43,281 nt of DNA from CBFGWV01 sp965652545. Lineage in GTDB: Bacteria > Pseudomonadota > Gammaproteobacteria > Competibacterales > Competibacteraceae. The notes beneath the pieces were generated by a model that was not told the origin of the DNA, searched no databases, and worked only from the letters and a program-made list of their open reading frames with translations. The position numbers were made by a program, and so were the translations under genes. Of the stretch, positions 16,987-25,841 are shown piece after piece (position 1 is the first letter of the stretch; each line of letters begins with the position of its first letter). Location: contig CBFGWV010000015.1 of the NCBI GenBank assembly GCA_965652545.1, forward strand, positions 1 to 43,281, given 5' to 3'.

Positions 16987-17820
16987 TCAGGCTGCTTCGT
17001 TCAACCGCTGACGCAGTGCGGCGGTGTCCGGCGTTTTTGTCGTGAAGATCTTGAATGCCTCGACACCTTGGTGGAAGAACAGCTCGTAGCCGGTGATGAC
17101 CTCCAGGCCCGCGTTGCGGGCGTCGATGAGGAACTCGGTTTCGATGGGGGTGTAGACGGCGTCGAAGGCCCAGCGTCGCCCGCCCAGGAGCGCCTTGGGG
17201 ACGGCGGTGCCGGGGATGGTGGACATGCCGATCGGCGTGGCGTTGATGACGCCGTCGCTGCCGGCGAGGGCTTCGGCGATGTCGTCCGTGACGGCTACGC
17301 GTAGGGCTTGGGACTGGGTGAGCAGGCGCTGGCTCAGTGCCTGGGCTTTGTCGGCGTCATTGTCGACGATGCGGATGTCGTGCGCGCCCAAGGTGAGCAG
17401 GCCGAAGGCGATGGCTTTGCCGACGCCGCCGGCGCCGACGAGGGCAACCGCGCCTGGGGCGGCGTTGGCGAAGGCGTGGCGGTAGGCCTGGATGAAGCCG
17501 GTGTAGTCGGTGTTGTAGCCGCGGTGGGCCTTGTCGTCGAATACGACGGTGTTGCAGGCGCCCATGGCCTGTACCCGCGGGTCGTCGACGGCGAGGCGGT
17601 GGAACACTTCTTCTTTGTAGGGGTAGGTAATGTTGATGCCGCGGTAGTGGGTGTCGGCGCAGTCGTCGAAGACCTGGTCGAAGGTCTTGTTCATGGCCGC
17701 GGGGATCAGTGGCCGGTAGTCGACGGCCAAGCCGCACAGCTCGCCCGCGAGGCGGTGCAGCAGGGGGGATTTCGAGCGGCCGATCTGGTCGCCGATCAAG
17801 CCGAGTTGGACAGCTTGCAT
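16987..17820 (-). CDS. NAD-type quinate/shikimate 5-dehydrogenase, AroE family
   Basis: A 277-residue cytosolic dehydrogenase. Substrate loop GRSKSPLLH near 14-22, catalytic K69 in ITYPYKE and D105 in NTDYTGF, and nucleotide loop GAGGVG at 129-134 are in place. The strand after it reads IRIVDND with acid D153, where NADP-dependent AroE has an Arg/Thr-containing NRT motif, so NAD preference and a catabolic role are likely. The ATG at 17820 has GAGGA 8 nt upstream; the longer open frame overlaps the transporter gene and is not homologous. It sits 11 nt behind dctM, which links the TRAP transporter to shikimate or quinate oxidation to 3-dehydroshikimate/3-dehydroquinate. Confidence 0.9.
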   Translation of the reverse strand: MQAVQLGLIGDQIGRSKSPLLHRLAGELCGLAVDYRPLIPAAMNKTFDQVFDDCADTHYRGINITYPYKEEVFHRLAVDDPRVQAMGACNTVVFDDKAHRGYNTDYTGFIQAYRHAFANAAPGAVALVGAGGVGKAIAFGLLTLGAHDIRIVDNDADKAQALSQRLLTQSQALRVAVTDDIAEALAGSDGVINATPIGMSTIPGTAVPKALLGGRRWAFDAVYTPIETEFLIDARNAGLEVITGYELFFHQGVEAFKIFTTKTPDTAALRQRLNEAA

Positions 17821-17831
17821 GGGTGAGGTCC

Positions 17832-19100
17832 TCAGAATCCTGCCAGTCGGGGCAACCAGGTCACGAGGCCGGGTATGAAGGTGATCAGGAGCAGCACGAT
17901 GATCTGGGTGAGGAACATCGGCAGGATGGCCCGTGTGAGTCGGGCGATGCCGACTTTGGCAATGGAGTCGGCCACGAACAGGCACAGGCCCATGGGTGGG
18001 GTGGTCAGGCCGATCATGAGGTTGAGGATGACGACCATGGCGAAGTGGGTCGGGTCGATGCCCATCTGCACGGCAATGGGGTGAAGGATGGGTACCAGTA
18101 CGAGCATGGCGGCGGTGCCTTCCAGGACCAGGCCGATGAACAGCAGCAGGAGGTTGACGATGAGCAGGAACATCCAGGGCTCGGTGATGTTCGCGACGAC
18201 CAGGGCGCTGAGGCTTTGGGGTATCTGGGCGTAGGTCAGCAGCCAGTTGGCCAGCGCGACGCTGCCGATGACCAGGAGGATGACGGCGGAGTCGCGCATG
18301 GCACGGACGAACAGGCCTGGGAGGCTGGCGGGTTTGAGGGTTCGCAGCACGAACAGGCCGGCGATCAGGGCGTAGAAGGCGGCGAATGCGGCCGCTTCGG
18401 TGGGGGTGACGATGCCGCCGACGATGGAGCCGACGATGAACACGGGCATGGCCAAGGGAACGATGGCGGCCTTAAGTGCGCTCCAGCGTTCACGGGCCGG
18501 GACGCGGGGGTGGCGTTGGGCGTACTCGGGGGTAAAGAAGCGCACGTACACGGACAAGGCCACGGCCAGCAAGATGCCCGGCGTGACGCCGGCCAGGAAC
18601 ATGGCCGGCACGGACATGTTCTGTGCGATCAAGGCGTAGATGATTACCGGGATCGAGGGCGGGATCAGCGGGCCGATGACCGATGAGGCTGCGGTCAGTG
18701 CCGCGGCGAAGGGGCGCGGGTAACCTTCCTTTTCCATGGTGGGGATGAACACTCGGCCCAGGGCGGAGGTGTCGGCGACCGCCGAACCGGACAAACCCGC
18801 GAAGACCACCGAGCTCCAGATGTTCACCTGTGCCAGCCCGGCGCGAAGGTGGCCGACCAGGGCGTTGGCAAATCGGATGATACGGTCGGTGATGCCGCTG
18901 GCGTTCATCAACTCGCCGGCCAGGACGAACATGGGTATGGCCAGGATGGCGAACGAGTCGATGCCGGCGAAAATCCGCTGCGCCACCAGGGAGAAGGGGA
19001 ACGGGGTGCCGGCGATGAAGGCGGCGGCGGCCAGTATTACGGCAATGGCGATCGGTGCGCCGATGACCAGCAACAGTACCAGCAAGCCGACGGCGCTCAT
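17832..19100 (-). CDS. dctM: TRAP transporter large permease, DctM family
   Basis: A 422-residue polytopic membrane protein of about twelve segments. It has the DctM hallmarks IPMFVLAGELMN, the GLSGSAVADTSALG stretch, SSVIGPLIPPSIP and VGGIVTPTEAAAFA, and ends with NLMIGLTTPPMGL. It carries the substrate through the inner membrane in exchange for a sodium gradient with DctP and DctQ. The ATG overlaps the dctQ stop by 4 nt. The downstream dehydrogenase suggests that the substrate is a shikimate- or quinate-like carboxylate. Confidence 0.95.
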   Translation of the reverse strand: MSAVGLLVLLLVIGAPIAIAVILAAAAFIAGTPFPFSLVAQRIFAGIDSFAILAIPMFVLAGELMNASGITDRIIRFANALVGHLRAGLAQVNIWSSVVFAGLSGSAVADTSALGRVFIPTMEKEGYPRPFAAALTAASSVIGPLIPPSIPVIIYALIAQNMSVPAMFLAGVTPGILLAVALSVYVRFFTPEYAQRHPRVPARERWSALKAAIVPLAMPVFIVGSIVGGIVTPTEAAAFAAFYALIAGLFVLRTLKPASLPGLFVRAMRDSAVILLVIGSVALANWLLTYAQIPQSLSALVVANITEPWMFLLIVNLLLLFIGLVLEGTAAMLVLVPILHPIAVQMGIDPTHFAMVVILNLMIGLTTPPMGLCLFVADSIAKVGIARLTRAILPMFLTQIIVLLLITFIPGLVTWLPRLAGF

Positions 19101-19591
19101 TGTGCATCACCGGCGGGCAAGGTCGTGCCGCCGCTGCGTCGGTCGACGATGTCCAGGGCGGCGGCCACCAGCAGGCAGCCGCCACCGATCATGATGGCGG
19201 CATTGGCGTAGATCATGCGCACGCCGATGCCGGATGAGAGAATGCCGCCCCGACGCACCATGAACAGATAGCCGGACACCACCAGGATGCCGCCCACGGC
19301 AATGACCGAGGCATCCACGAGCTTGCCCAGATGCGCCGCCCACCGCCCGCCGAGCAGGTCTGCCAACAGGGTGAAGCGCATGTGCTGCCCACGGTTATAG
19401 GCCAGCACGGCTCCGAACATCGTGCCGTAGACCATGGCGTACTTCGCCAGCTCCTCGCTCCACTGGAACGGGGCGTTGAAGACGTAACGACTGAGACTGC
19501 TGGCCAGTACCACGCCGAGCATGGTGGCGCAGCACAGACCGGCGAGTACGGCCATCAGGCGGTCGAACAGCGTTCGGGCGGTGGCAATCAT
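19097..19591 (-). CDS. dctQ: TRAP transporter small permease, DctQ family
   Basis: A 164-residue protein with four hydrophobic segments. The second carries RYVFNAPFQWSEELAKYAMVYG, the best DctQ signature, and the rest is typical in length and hydropathy. It forms the membrane complex with DctM. It follows dctP after 77 nt and overlaps dctM by 4 nt. A short acidic/basic C-terminal tail (DIVDRRSGG) lies in the cytoplasm. Confidence 0.93.
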   Translation of the reverse strand: MIATARTLFDRLMAVLAGLCCATMLGVVLASSLSRYVFNAPFQWSEELAKYAMVYGTMFGAVLAYNRGQHMRFTLLADLLGGRWAAHLGKLVDASVIAVGGILVVSGYLFMVRRGGILSSGIGVRMIYANAAIMIGGGCLLVAAALDIVDRRSGGTTLPAGDAQ

Positions 19592-19668
19592 GGCAGGGCC
19601 TGCAACGGAAGCGGGTGTCGCGATGACGGGGCGGAGCGCCGTAGCGGTCCGCCCGCGCGGTGGGGTGC

Positions 19669-20691
19669 TTACTGGCCGGCTTGCGCCTCGGCCACGGCCG
19701 CCTCCAGATCGTCGATCCAGGCGGCGTCGATGGTCGTGGCCAGCCAGGCCTTCACCGCCGGCTGGGCCACGTCGCGGAAGGCGGCCAGTTCCTCGTCGGT
19801 GGGTTTGTAGATCTCCATGCCGTTCTCGGCCAACGCGGTCAGCCCGGCGGCTGAGTTGATCTGCTGTACGGCCCGCCCGGCGTTGCCGGCGATCACAGCG
19901 TTGCGCCGCAGCAGCGCTTGGTCCGCCGCCGACAGGCCTTGATACACCGTCTCGTTGATCAGCAGGAAGTCAGTGCCGTAGACGTGCTGGTCCAGGGTCA
20001 GGTACTTCTGAAACTCATAAAACCGGTTTGCGAAGATGACCGAGACCGGGTTTTCCTGTCCGTCCACCACACCGGTGGCCAATGCCGTGGGCACCTCCGG
20101 CCAGGCGATGGGGGTGGGCTCCCCACCCAGGGATTTCACCATCTCCACGAACAGCGGGACGGTCATGACGCGGATCTTCAGCCCCTCGACGTCATCGGGG
20201 CTTTTGATCGGACGTTTGCTGTTGGTGAAGTTGCGAAAGCCGGTTTCGCCGTAGGCGAGTGTCCGAAGGCCGCTGGTTTCCAGGCAGTGCTGTGCGAGTT
20301 TGTCGCCGAACGGGCCGTCCAGGACCGCCCAGGCCACCGGTGCGGACGGGAAGATGTACGGCGTATCGAGCACGGCGGCTTCGGGGCAGACGTTGGCGAA
20401 GGGGCCGGACACCATGGTCATGGTGAGGGTGCCGTCCTGGACCGACTGGACCAAGTCCGTCTCGCCGCCCAGCGAGCCGGAGTCGAACAGCTTCACCTCG
20501 ATGCGCCCACCGGATTCGGCCTCGACCAGTTGCTTGAACACCAGGGTGGCGGCGCCTTTCTTCGAACTGGTCCACTCAGGCGGATCGACATGGGCAAGTG
20601 TGAGTTCGATCTCTGCGGCCACGGCGGTGCTCGGGCCGGACAGCAGTGCGAGCACCACGGCAGCGGACGTCAGAAGCGTCGGTTTGATCAT
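19669..20691 (-). CDS. dctP: TRAP transporter periplasmic solute-binding protein, DctP family
   Basis: A 340-residue DctP protein. The signal peptide MIKPTLLTSAAVVLALLSGPSTAVAA precedes the mature protein beginning EIELTLAHVDPPEWT. The carboxylate-binding arginine region reads GLKIRVMTVPLFVEMVKSLGGEPTPI, as in the family, and the following WPEVPTALATGVVDGQENP is the conserved hinge. The ATG at 20691 has AAGGAG 7 nt upstream; codons further upstream do not resemble a signal peptide. It is first in the dctPQM-aroE operon and diverges from tctC. Confidence 0.93.
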   Translation of the reverse strand: MIKPTLLTSAAVVLALLSGPSTAVAAEIELTLAHVDPPEWTSSKKGAATLVFKQLVEAESGGRIEVKLFDSGSLGGETDLVQSVQDGTLTMTMVSGPFANVCPEAAVLDTPYIFPSAPVAWAVLDGPFGDKLAQHCLETSGLRTLAYGETGFRNFTNSKRPIKSPDDVEGLKIRVMTVPLFVEMVKSLGGEPTPIAWPEVPTALATGVVDGQENPVSVIFANRFYEFQKYLTLDQHVYGTDFLLINETVYQGLSAADQALLRRNAVIAGNAGRAVQQINSAAGLTALAENGMEIYKPTDEELAAFRDVAQPAVKAWLATTIDAAWIDDLEAAVAEAQAGQ

Positions 20692-21054
20692 GTGTTGTCT
20701 CCTTCGGGGGCTGGAGGCTCTGGAGGCCTTCGAGCAAACTATAGTCATTCGTTATCATTTTCGACCAATGAAATTTCAAGCCTTGGTTAGTTTCTGTAAG
20801 TTATGAGTGTTCATGTTTTATAGGTTAAAAACGGTAATATCGTATGAGTGAACAAGACTGGAGGCGCTCGATGTATAACCAATCGGAGATGACGTGGCGA
20901 TAGAATCTAATTTTTCATACCCATACAGATAACCGTATCGTTCATCTTGACTTGCCGATGCGTATTCACGGAAAACCGCTCTGGACAACCTAAAGTTGTA
21001 ACCAACGACATCGAACCCCGGCGCAATCGGGGCATGGACCCAAAGGAGACAACC
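20692..21054. promoter_or_regulatory. 363-nt divergent regulatory region between dctP and tctC
   Basis: No gene is seen. The stretch is much AT-richer than the genes beside it. Visible elements: a perfect 10-bp palindrome TGAAATTTCA at 20769-20778, and a direct repeat TATGAGTG at 20802-20809 and 20843-20850, spaced 41 bp (about four helical turns). GTTTT-N8-AAAAC lies between them. AAGGAG at 21043-21048 is the tctC ribosome site. The FadR-type regulator at 25842-26546 is the best local candidate to bind here; this is inferred. Confidence 0.5.
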
Positions 21055-22056
21055 TTGAACATTCGCAGATTTATCGGGGCCGCCCTGGCCATCGCCCTGG
21101 CGCCGTTATCCACCGCCTCGCTGGCCGAGTACCCGGAGCGCGAGCTGCTGGGTGTGATCATGTGGGGTGCCGGTGGTGCGACCGATACGGTGGCGCGCGG
21201 CGTAGGCCCCCACGCCGAGGCGGTGTTGGGGCAGAAGATCGTCATGCTCAACAAGTCCGGCGGCGCCGGGGCGATCTCCACCGCGTACGTCAATGCGGCG
21301 CCGGCCGACGGCTACACCGTGCTCTTCGGGGCGGAGAACCCGCAACTGCACAAGGTTCTGGGTGTCTCGCAGATCGACTACAACGAGATGACGCCGATCA
21401 ACGTGCTGGCGCGTGGCATCGTCGTGATCGTGGCCAACAACGATCAGCCGTGGACCACGTTCAAGGAACTGGTCGAGGACGCCCAGAGCCGGCCGGGCGA
21501 GATCAAAATGGGCTCCACCGGCCCCGGCGGACTGCCCCATGTGGTGGGGTCGCTGCTCAGCGCCGTGACCGATTTCGAGGTAACGTCGGTACCCTTCGAC
21601 GGCGAAGGGCCGGGGATCACCGCACTTCAGGGCGGGCATGTGGATTTCATGCCCACGGGCCTCAGCGCCGCGGCTGAGCATATCAAGGCCGGACGCGTGC
21701 GCGTGCTGGCGGTGGTCGACACCAGCGAGGTCGAGGCCTTGCCGGGTGTGCCGCCGGTGACCGCCGATTATCCGGGCTTCGCGAAGTACTTGCCGTGGGG
21801 CCCGTTCTACGGTGTGTTTGTCAGAAAGGACGTGCCGGATGCCGAGAAGGCCGTGCTGGTCGATGCCTTCCACAAGGCAGCCGAGAACCCGCAGTTCGTC
21901 GAGATGATGGTCGGCCGCGGCAACATCATGATGAACATCTCCGGCGATGAGGCCGATGCCTTTCTCAAGCAGTGGCAGTCCATCACCACCTGGATATTGC
22001 ACGATGTCGGCGAGACCAAGGCATCGCCGGCGGACTTCGGCATTCCCCAACCCTGA
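21055..22056 (+). CDS. tctC: Tripartite tricarboxylate transporter periplasmic binding protein, TctC/Bug family
   Basis: A 334-residue binding protein. I start it at TTG 21055 because AAGGAG is placed 6 nt before it and translation then begins directly with a signal peptide (NIRRFIGAALAIALAPLSTASLA). An ATG 21 nt upstream would put charged residues ahead of it. Bug-family features include the GGATDTVARG loop, GGAGAISTAYVNAAPADGYT and GSTGPGGLPH in the ligand cleft. It would deliver a carboxylate, possibly aromatic or alicyclic, to TctBA. Confidence 0.9.
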   Translation: MNIRRFIGAALAIALAPLSTASLAEYPERELLGVIMWGAGGATDTVARGVGPHAEAVLGQKIVMLNKSGGAGAISTAYVNAAPADGYTVLFGAENPQLHKVLGVSQIDYNEMTPINVLARGIVVIVANNDQPWTTFKELVEDAQSRPGEIKMGSTGPGGLPHVVGSLLSAVTDFEVTSVPFDGEGPGITALQGGHVDFMPTGLSAAAEHIKAGRVRVLAVVDTSEVEALPGVPPVTADYPGFAKYLPWGPFYGVFVRKDVPDAEKAVLVDAFHKAAENPQFVEMMVGRGNIMMNISGDEADAFLKQWQSITTWILHDVGETKASPADFGIPQP

Positions 22057-22067
22057 GCCCGGCAGCC

Positions 22068-22544
22068 ATGAACGACACCCGCAAGCGATTGCCGGGCGAG
22101 GGCGTGTTTTGCGTGCTTCTGCTGGCGTTCAGTGTGTTCGTGCTCTATCAGGCCTACGGCATATCGGGCCTGTCGTCGGTGAGCGCCGCCGGCGTGTTCC
22201 CGATGCTGGCCGCGGCCGTGATGTGCATCTGCGGTGTCGTCACGGTGTTGCGTACCCGGGGGCTGCCGGCCCCCGATACGCGGGGTCCGACGGCCTTCGC
22301 CCGCGTGGTGTTGCCGCCGACGATCACGGTGTTCCTGGCCCTTGTCGTGGCCTACATGTTGAGCTTGCAGTGGCTGGGTTTCCTGCTCAGTTCGTTTCTC
22401 TTCCTGCTGGCGTCGATCGGCTATCTGTACCGCCGCGGACCGGTGCTCACGCTGGTTGTCAGCGCGGCCGCTCTGCTGGCGGTATGGCTGGTGTTCCGGG
22501 TGGTGTTTTCGGTGGTCCTGCCCGCGGGTGAGATCTTCCGGTGA
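22068..22544 (+). CDS. tctB: Tripartite tricarboxylate transporter small membrane subunit, TctB family
   Basis: A 158-residue protein with four hydrophobic segments and the typical SSVSAAGVFPMLAAAVM segment after the first helix. It forms the membrane part of the carrier with TctA. ATG at 22068 is preceded by a weak purine stretch; the gene starts 11 nt after the tctC stop and its TGA overlaps the tctA GTG (GTGA). Confidence 0.88.
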   Translation: MNDTRKRLPGEGVFCVLLLAFSVFVLYQAYGISGLSSVSAAGVFPMLAAAVMCICGVVTVLRTRGLPAPDTRGPTAFARVVLPPTITVFLALVVAYMLSLQWLGFLLSSFLFLLASIGYLYRRGPVLTLVVSAAALLAVWLVFRVVFSVVLPAGEIFR

Positions 22545-24049
22545 GTCCAGCCCTCGAGTATCTGACGCTGTCGTGGCTGGACCCGTCGTTGCTGTTGTTG
22601 ACGGCCGCCGGCACCCTGGCCGGGGTGTACATCGGGGCGATACCCGGCCTGTCGGTGACCATGGCGGTGTCGATTCTGATCTCCTTCACCTTCACCTGGG
22701 AAGTGAACGACGCTTTGGCGCTGATTGCGGGCATCTTTATGGGCGGTGTGTACGGCGGCTCGCGCACGGCCATCCTGCTCAACATCCCCGGCGCGCCCAG
22801 CGCCATCGCCACAGCGTTGGATGGGTATCCGTTGGCCAAGCGCGGCGAGGCCGGTGCGGCCATCGGTTTGTCGACGGTGATGTCGGTGATCGGTGGATTC
22901 GTGGGCATTTTCGCCCTGGCGGTCGCCGCGCCGCTTCTGTCCGACTTCGCCCTGAAGTTCGCCCCGCGGGACTACCTGCTACTGGCTATCATCGGCATCC
23001 TGCTGGTGGGTTGCCTGTCCGGCGAGTCCCTGGCCAAGGGCGTGTTCGCCGGTGCCCTGGGGGTGACCATCGGCATGGTGGGGTTGGACCCGATGACGGC
23101 CGAGCAACGCTTCACTTTCGGCTCGATCAATCTGCTTGGCGGCATTCCCTATGTGGCAGCGATGATTGGTTTTTTCGGCGTGGCCGAGGCGTTGGTCCAG
23201 TTACACACCTTGAATACTCCGGCGATCAAACAGAATGTGGCCAAGATCGTTCCCTCCTGGCGGTTGGTGCGGAAGTTCTTGCCTCTGTCGCTGCGCAGTT
23301 CGGCCATCGGGGTGACCATCGGGGCATTGCCGGGCACTGGGGGTGATATCGCCGCGTTGATGGCCTATGACCATGCCAAGCGCTCGGTGAAGAACCCTGA
23401 AACGCCTTTTGGCGAGGGGGCGTACGAAGGGCTGGTGGCGCCGGAGTCGGCCAATAATGCGGCGGTGGGTGGGGCGTATATTCCGATGCTGACGCTGGGC
23501 ATCCCCGGCGATGCGGTGACGGCGGTGATCATCGGTGCCTTATATATCCACGGCTTGCAGCCGGGGCCGATGATGTTGATCGAGACGCCGCACCTGTTTT
23601 GGTTCACGGTGGGCAATCTGTTGTTGGCCAATATTTTTGTGCTGGTGTTCGGGCTGACGGGGATCCGGGTGTTTACGAAAATCGTGGAGTGCCCGAAGGG
23701 GGTGTTGATCCCCTTGATTCTCGTGCTCTCGGCGGTGGGTACGTACGCGATCCAGAACAATCCGGTGGATATTTACTGGATGCTGGGTTTCGGGGTGTTG
23801 GGTTATTTCCTGAAGATGTACGGCTTTCAGGTGGGGCCGATCATCCTCGGGGTGATTCTGGGGCCGTTGATGGACGTCTCTTACCGTCGCGCCATGCTTT
23901 CGTCGCGTGATGACGTGGGGGACTTCCTGTTGCAGATGGTCAGCTCGCCGCTGTCGCTGGTGCTGTTGTCGTGCCTGGTGTTCATCCTGCTGGGGCAGAC
24001 GCCCCTGTGGTCGGCGATCAAGCGGCGGTTGAGGCAGGGGCGCACCTAG
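22541..24049 (+). CDS. tctA: Tripartite tricarboxylate transporter large membrane subunit, TctA family
   Basis: A 502-residue polytopic membrane protein beginning at GTG 22541, which overlaps the tctB stop by 4 nt. TctA hallmarks: GVYIGAIPGLSVTMAVSIL near the N-terminus, GGVYGGSRTAILLNIPGAPS, and the second pseudo-repeat GALPGTGGDIAALMAYDHAKR with APESANNAAVGGAYIPMLTLGIPGD following. It carries the substrate through the inner membrane using an ion gradient. Why this locus keeps both a TRAP and a TTT system side by side is not known; two related substrates is the simple explanation. Confidence 0.95.
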   Translation: MSPALEYLTLSWLDPSLLLLTAAGTLAGVYIGAIPGLSVTMAVSILISFTFTWEVNDALALIAGIFMGGVYGGSRTAILLNIPGAPSAIATALDGYPLAKRGEAGAAIGLSTVMSVIGGFVGIFALAVAAPLLSDFALKFAPRDYLLLAIIGILLVGCLSGESLAKGVFAGALGVTIGMVGLDPMTAEQRFTFGSINLLGGIPYVAAMIGFFGVAEALVQLHTLNTPAIKQNVAKIVPSWRLVRKFLPLSLRSSAIGVTIGALPGTGGDIAALMAYDHAKRSVKNPETPFGEGAYEGLVAPESANNAAVGGAYIPMLTLGIPGDAVTAVIIGALYIHGLQPGPMMLIETPHLFWFTVGNLLLANIFVLVFGLTGIRVFTKIVECPKGVLIPLILVLSAVGTYAIQNNPVDIYWMLGFGVLGYFLKMYGFQVGPIILGVILGPLMDVSYRRAMLSSRDDVGDFLLQMVSSPLSLVLLSCLVFILLGQTPLWSAIKRRLRQGRT

Positions 24050-24118
24050 CCCCGCTGCCCGACCCAGATGGCTCCGTATGGTGGCGCGACAGACCCGCTA
24101 TGGGCGCCCCCTGGGATC

Positions 24119-24159
24119 GCCGAGTTGTACTCGGCAGCCGGCCGCAGGTCGGCCGTTTT
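24119..24159 (+). terminator. Possible tctA terminator (two short stems, then TTTT)
   Basis: GCCGAG (24119-24124) pairs with CTCGGC (24130-24135), and CGGCC (24139-24143) pairs with GGCCG (24151-24155) followed directly by TTTTG. The stems are short, so this is a weak candidate for the end of the tctCBA transcript. It lies in the gap between convergent tctA and the HAD gene. Confidence 0.4.
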
Positions 24160-24170
24160 GATGCACCAGC

Positions 24171-24812
24171 TTACCCCTCCAAAGCCTCGATCACCCTCGG
24201 CAGCCGCGACATGTCGCTCAACCCTATCGCCCCCACCGCTTCCAGGTCCGCAAGATTCTCCCCAAACCCCAGAACCCGCATACCCGCAGCGATGCCGGCG
24301 CGGGCGCCGAACACGCTGTCCTCCACCACGACGCACGTGGCCGGGTCGACTTGCAATTGGTCCGCGGCATGCAGGTAGAGGGCCGGGTCGGGTTTGAACC
24401 GGCCGATCTGGTAGGCGCTGTAGATGTGTTCGCCGAAGCGGGCCAGCAACCCGGTCGCGGTCAGGGTGGTGCGGATTTTGTCGAGGGGGCCGTTGGAGGC
24501 GACGGCGACGGGGACGGACAGGGCGGTCAGCGCCGTGTGAATACCGGGGATGGCGGTTACGCGCTGTGCCAGCATTGGGTACTCACGGGCGCGGAACTCA
24601 TCGAGGAAGCTCGCAGGTAGGGCATGGCCGAGCCAGTCCTCGACTGTGCGTAGGCAGTCGGACATGCGCTGGCCGTAGAAGGATTCCAGCAGTTGCTCGA
24701 CCTCGGATGAGATGCCCATCTCGATCAGCATGTCCACCATCAGCCGCTTGGACATGGGTTCGCTGTCGACCAGTACGCCATCGCAATCGAACAATACGGC
24801 ATTGACCGGCAT
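24171..24812 (-). CDS. HAD-superfamily phosphatase, beta-phosphoglucomutase/YieH-like
   Basis: A 213-residue HAD hydrolase with motif I FDCDGVLVDSE (nucleophile D9, acid D11), a helical cap after it, motif II ASNG, motif III lysine in GRFKPDP and motif IV VVEDS. It probably hydrolyses a small phosphate ester in the cytosol; the specific substrate cannot be read from sequence, although YieH-type members act on sugar-acid phosphates. The ATG at 24812 starts at the family N-terminus. It follows the AEC carrier gene after 52 nt and may share its transcript. Confidence 0.85.
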   Translation of the reverse strand: MPVNAVLFDCDGVLVDSEPMSKRLMVDMLIEMGISSEVEQLLESFYGQRMSDCLRTVEDWLGHALPASFLDEFRAREYPMLAQRVTAIPGIHTALTALSVPVAVASNGPLDKIRTTLTATGLLARFGEHIYSAYQIGRFKPDPALYLHAADQLQVDPATCVVVEDSVFGARAGIAAGMRVLGFGENLADLEAVGAIGLSDMSRLPRVIEALEG

Positions 24813-24864
24813 AGACGACTCTCTTGGGTTGCTGAGGGCGACAGTCTCCCTTGTCGGGCGGTTT

Positions 24865-25815
24865 TCAGGCAACGGGAAGGAGGCTGTTGGCGCGGATGAT
24901 CCACACCAGGATGCTGATGGTGATGAACGAGGCCACGGTTGCGGTGACGAGGGCGGCGGCGCAACGCTCTTCTTGGGCGTATTTCTGACCGATGATGGGG
25001 TAGATGCTCAGCATCGGCGCGCAAGCGAGGATCAACGCGGCCAGTTGCAAGGCCGGGTCAATCGGCGGCAGGAGCAGGAGCGCGATGAAGACGGCTGCCG
25101 GGTGCAGCAGGAGCTTGCCGGTGACGATGAGACCGGCGTCGAGCGCCATGCCTTTGGTCTTCAGGCCGACGAGTGTGCCGCCGATGACGAACAGCGACAC
25201 CGGTGCCGAGGCCATGGCGAGCATATCGATGGTGCGGGCCAGTGGCTCGGGCAGGCGAAGGCGCAGCATGGCGCTGGCGACGCCGGCAATGATGGCCAGG
25301 ATGATCGGGTTTCGGAGCAGTCGGGCGAGCGCGGTGGCGACGGCGGTCCAGGGCCGTTGGCTATTGCCGCGGCTTTCGGCCAGAGCGAGGACCAGTGGGA
25401 TCATCAACAGGTTCTCGATGATCATGGTCAACGCCAGCGCTACGCTGGCGGTCGGGCCGACCAGTTGCAGTGCGACGGGATAGCCGATGAACGCGCTGTT
25501 GGAAAACGACATGCCCATGCCGGTGATGGCACTGGCTGGCAGGTCGCGGTGCTGTACGAGGCGGGCGATGCCGATGCCAAGGGCCAGCATCGCCAGGGAG
25601 CCGGCGGCATAGGCGAGCAGGTAAGGCGTGTTGACGATCTCAGTAAAGGCGCGCTGCGACAAAGCGTTGAACAGCAGAGCGGGCAGGGCGAAGTGGATGA
25701 CGAACAAACCCAGCGCACGCACGTTGGATTTGGCGAACACGCCGCTGCGCACGGCGGCGAAACCGAGCGCGATGATCAGGAAAATCGGCCCGGTGATGCT
25801 GAGGATCTCGAGCAA
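24865..25815 (-). CDS. AEC-family (auxin efflux carrier-like) transporter
   Basis: A 316-residue membrane protein of about ten segments. The conserved N-terminal half LGLFVIHFALPALLFNALSQ and the crossing motif GMSFSNSAFIGYPVALQLVG identify the AEC family, as does ILACAPMLSIYPIIGQKY near the C-terminus. Bacterial members move malate, malonate and other carboxylates in either direction. Located 26 nt behind a FadR-type regulator gene, it may supply a third route for the carboxylates handled by the neighbouring TRAP and TTT systems. Confidence 0.88.
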   Translation of the reverse strand: MLEILSITGPIFLIIALGFAAVRSGVFAKSNVRALGLFVIHFALPALLFNALSQRAFTEIVNTPYLLAYAAGSLAMLALGIGIARLVQHRDLPASAITGMGMSFSNSAFIGYPVALQLVGPTASVALALTMIIENLLMIPLVLALAESRGNSQRPWTAVATALARLLRNPIILAIIAGVASAMLRLRLPEPLARTIDMLAMASAPVSLFVIGGTLVGLKTKGMALDAGLIVTGKLLLHPAAVFIALLLLPPIDPALQLAALILACAPMLSIYPIIGQKYAQEERCAAALVTATVASFITISILVWIIRANSLLPVA

Positions 25816-25841
25816 CTGCGGTCTCCGGGCGGTCCCGCCGG

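Noticed and set aside
17821..17985. N-terminal extension of the shikimate dehydrogenase
   Set aside because: It would lie within dctM and has no similarity to AroE; ATG 17820 has a ribosome site.
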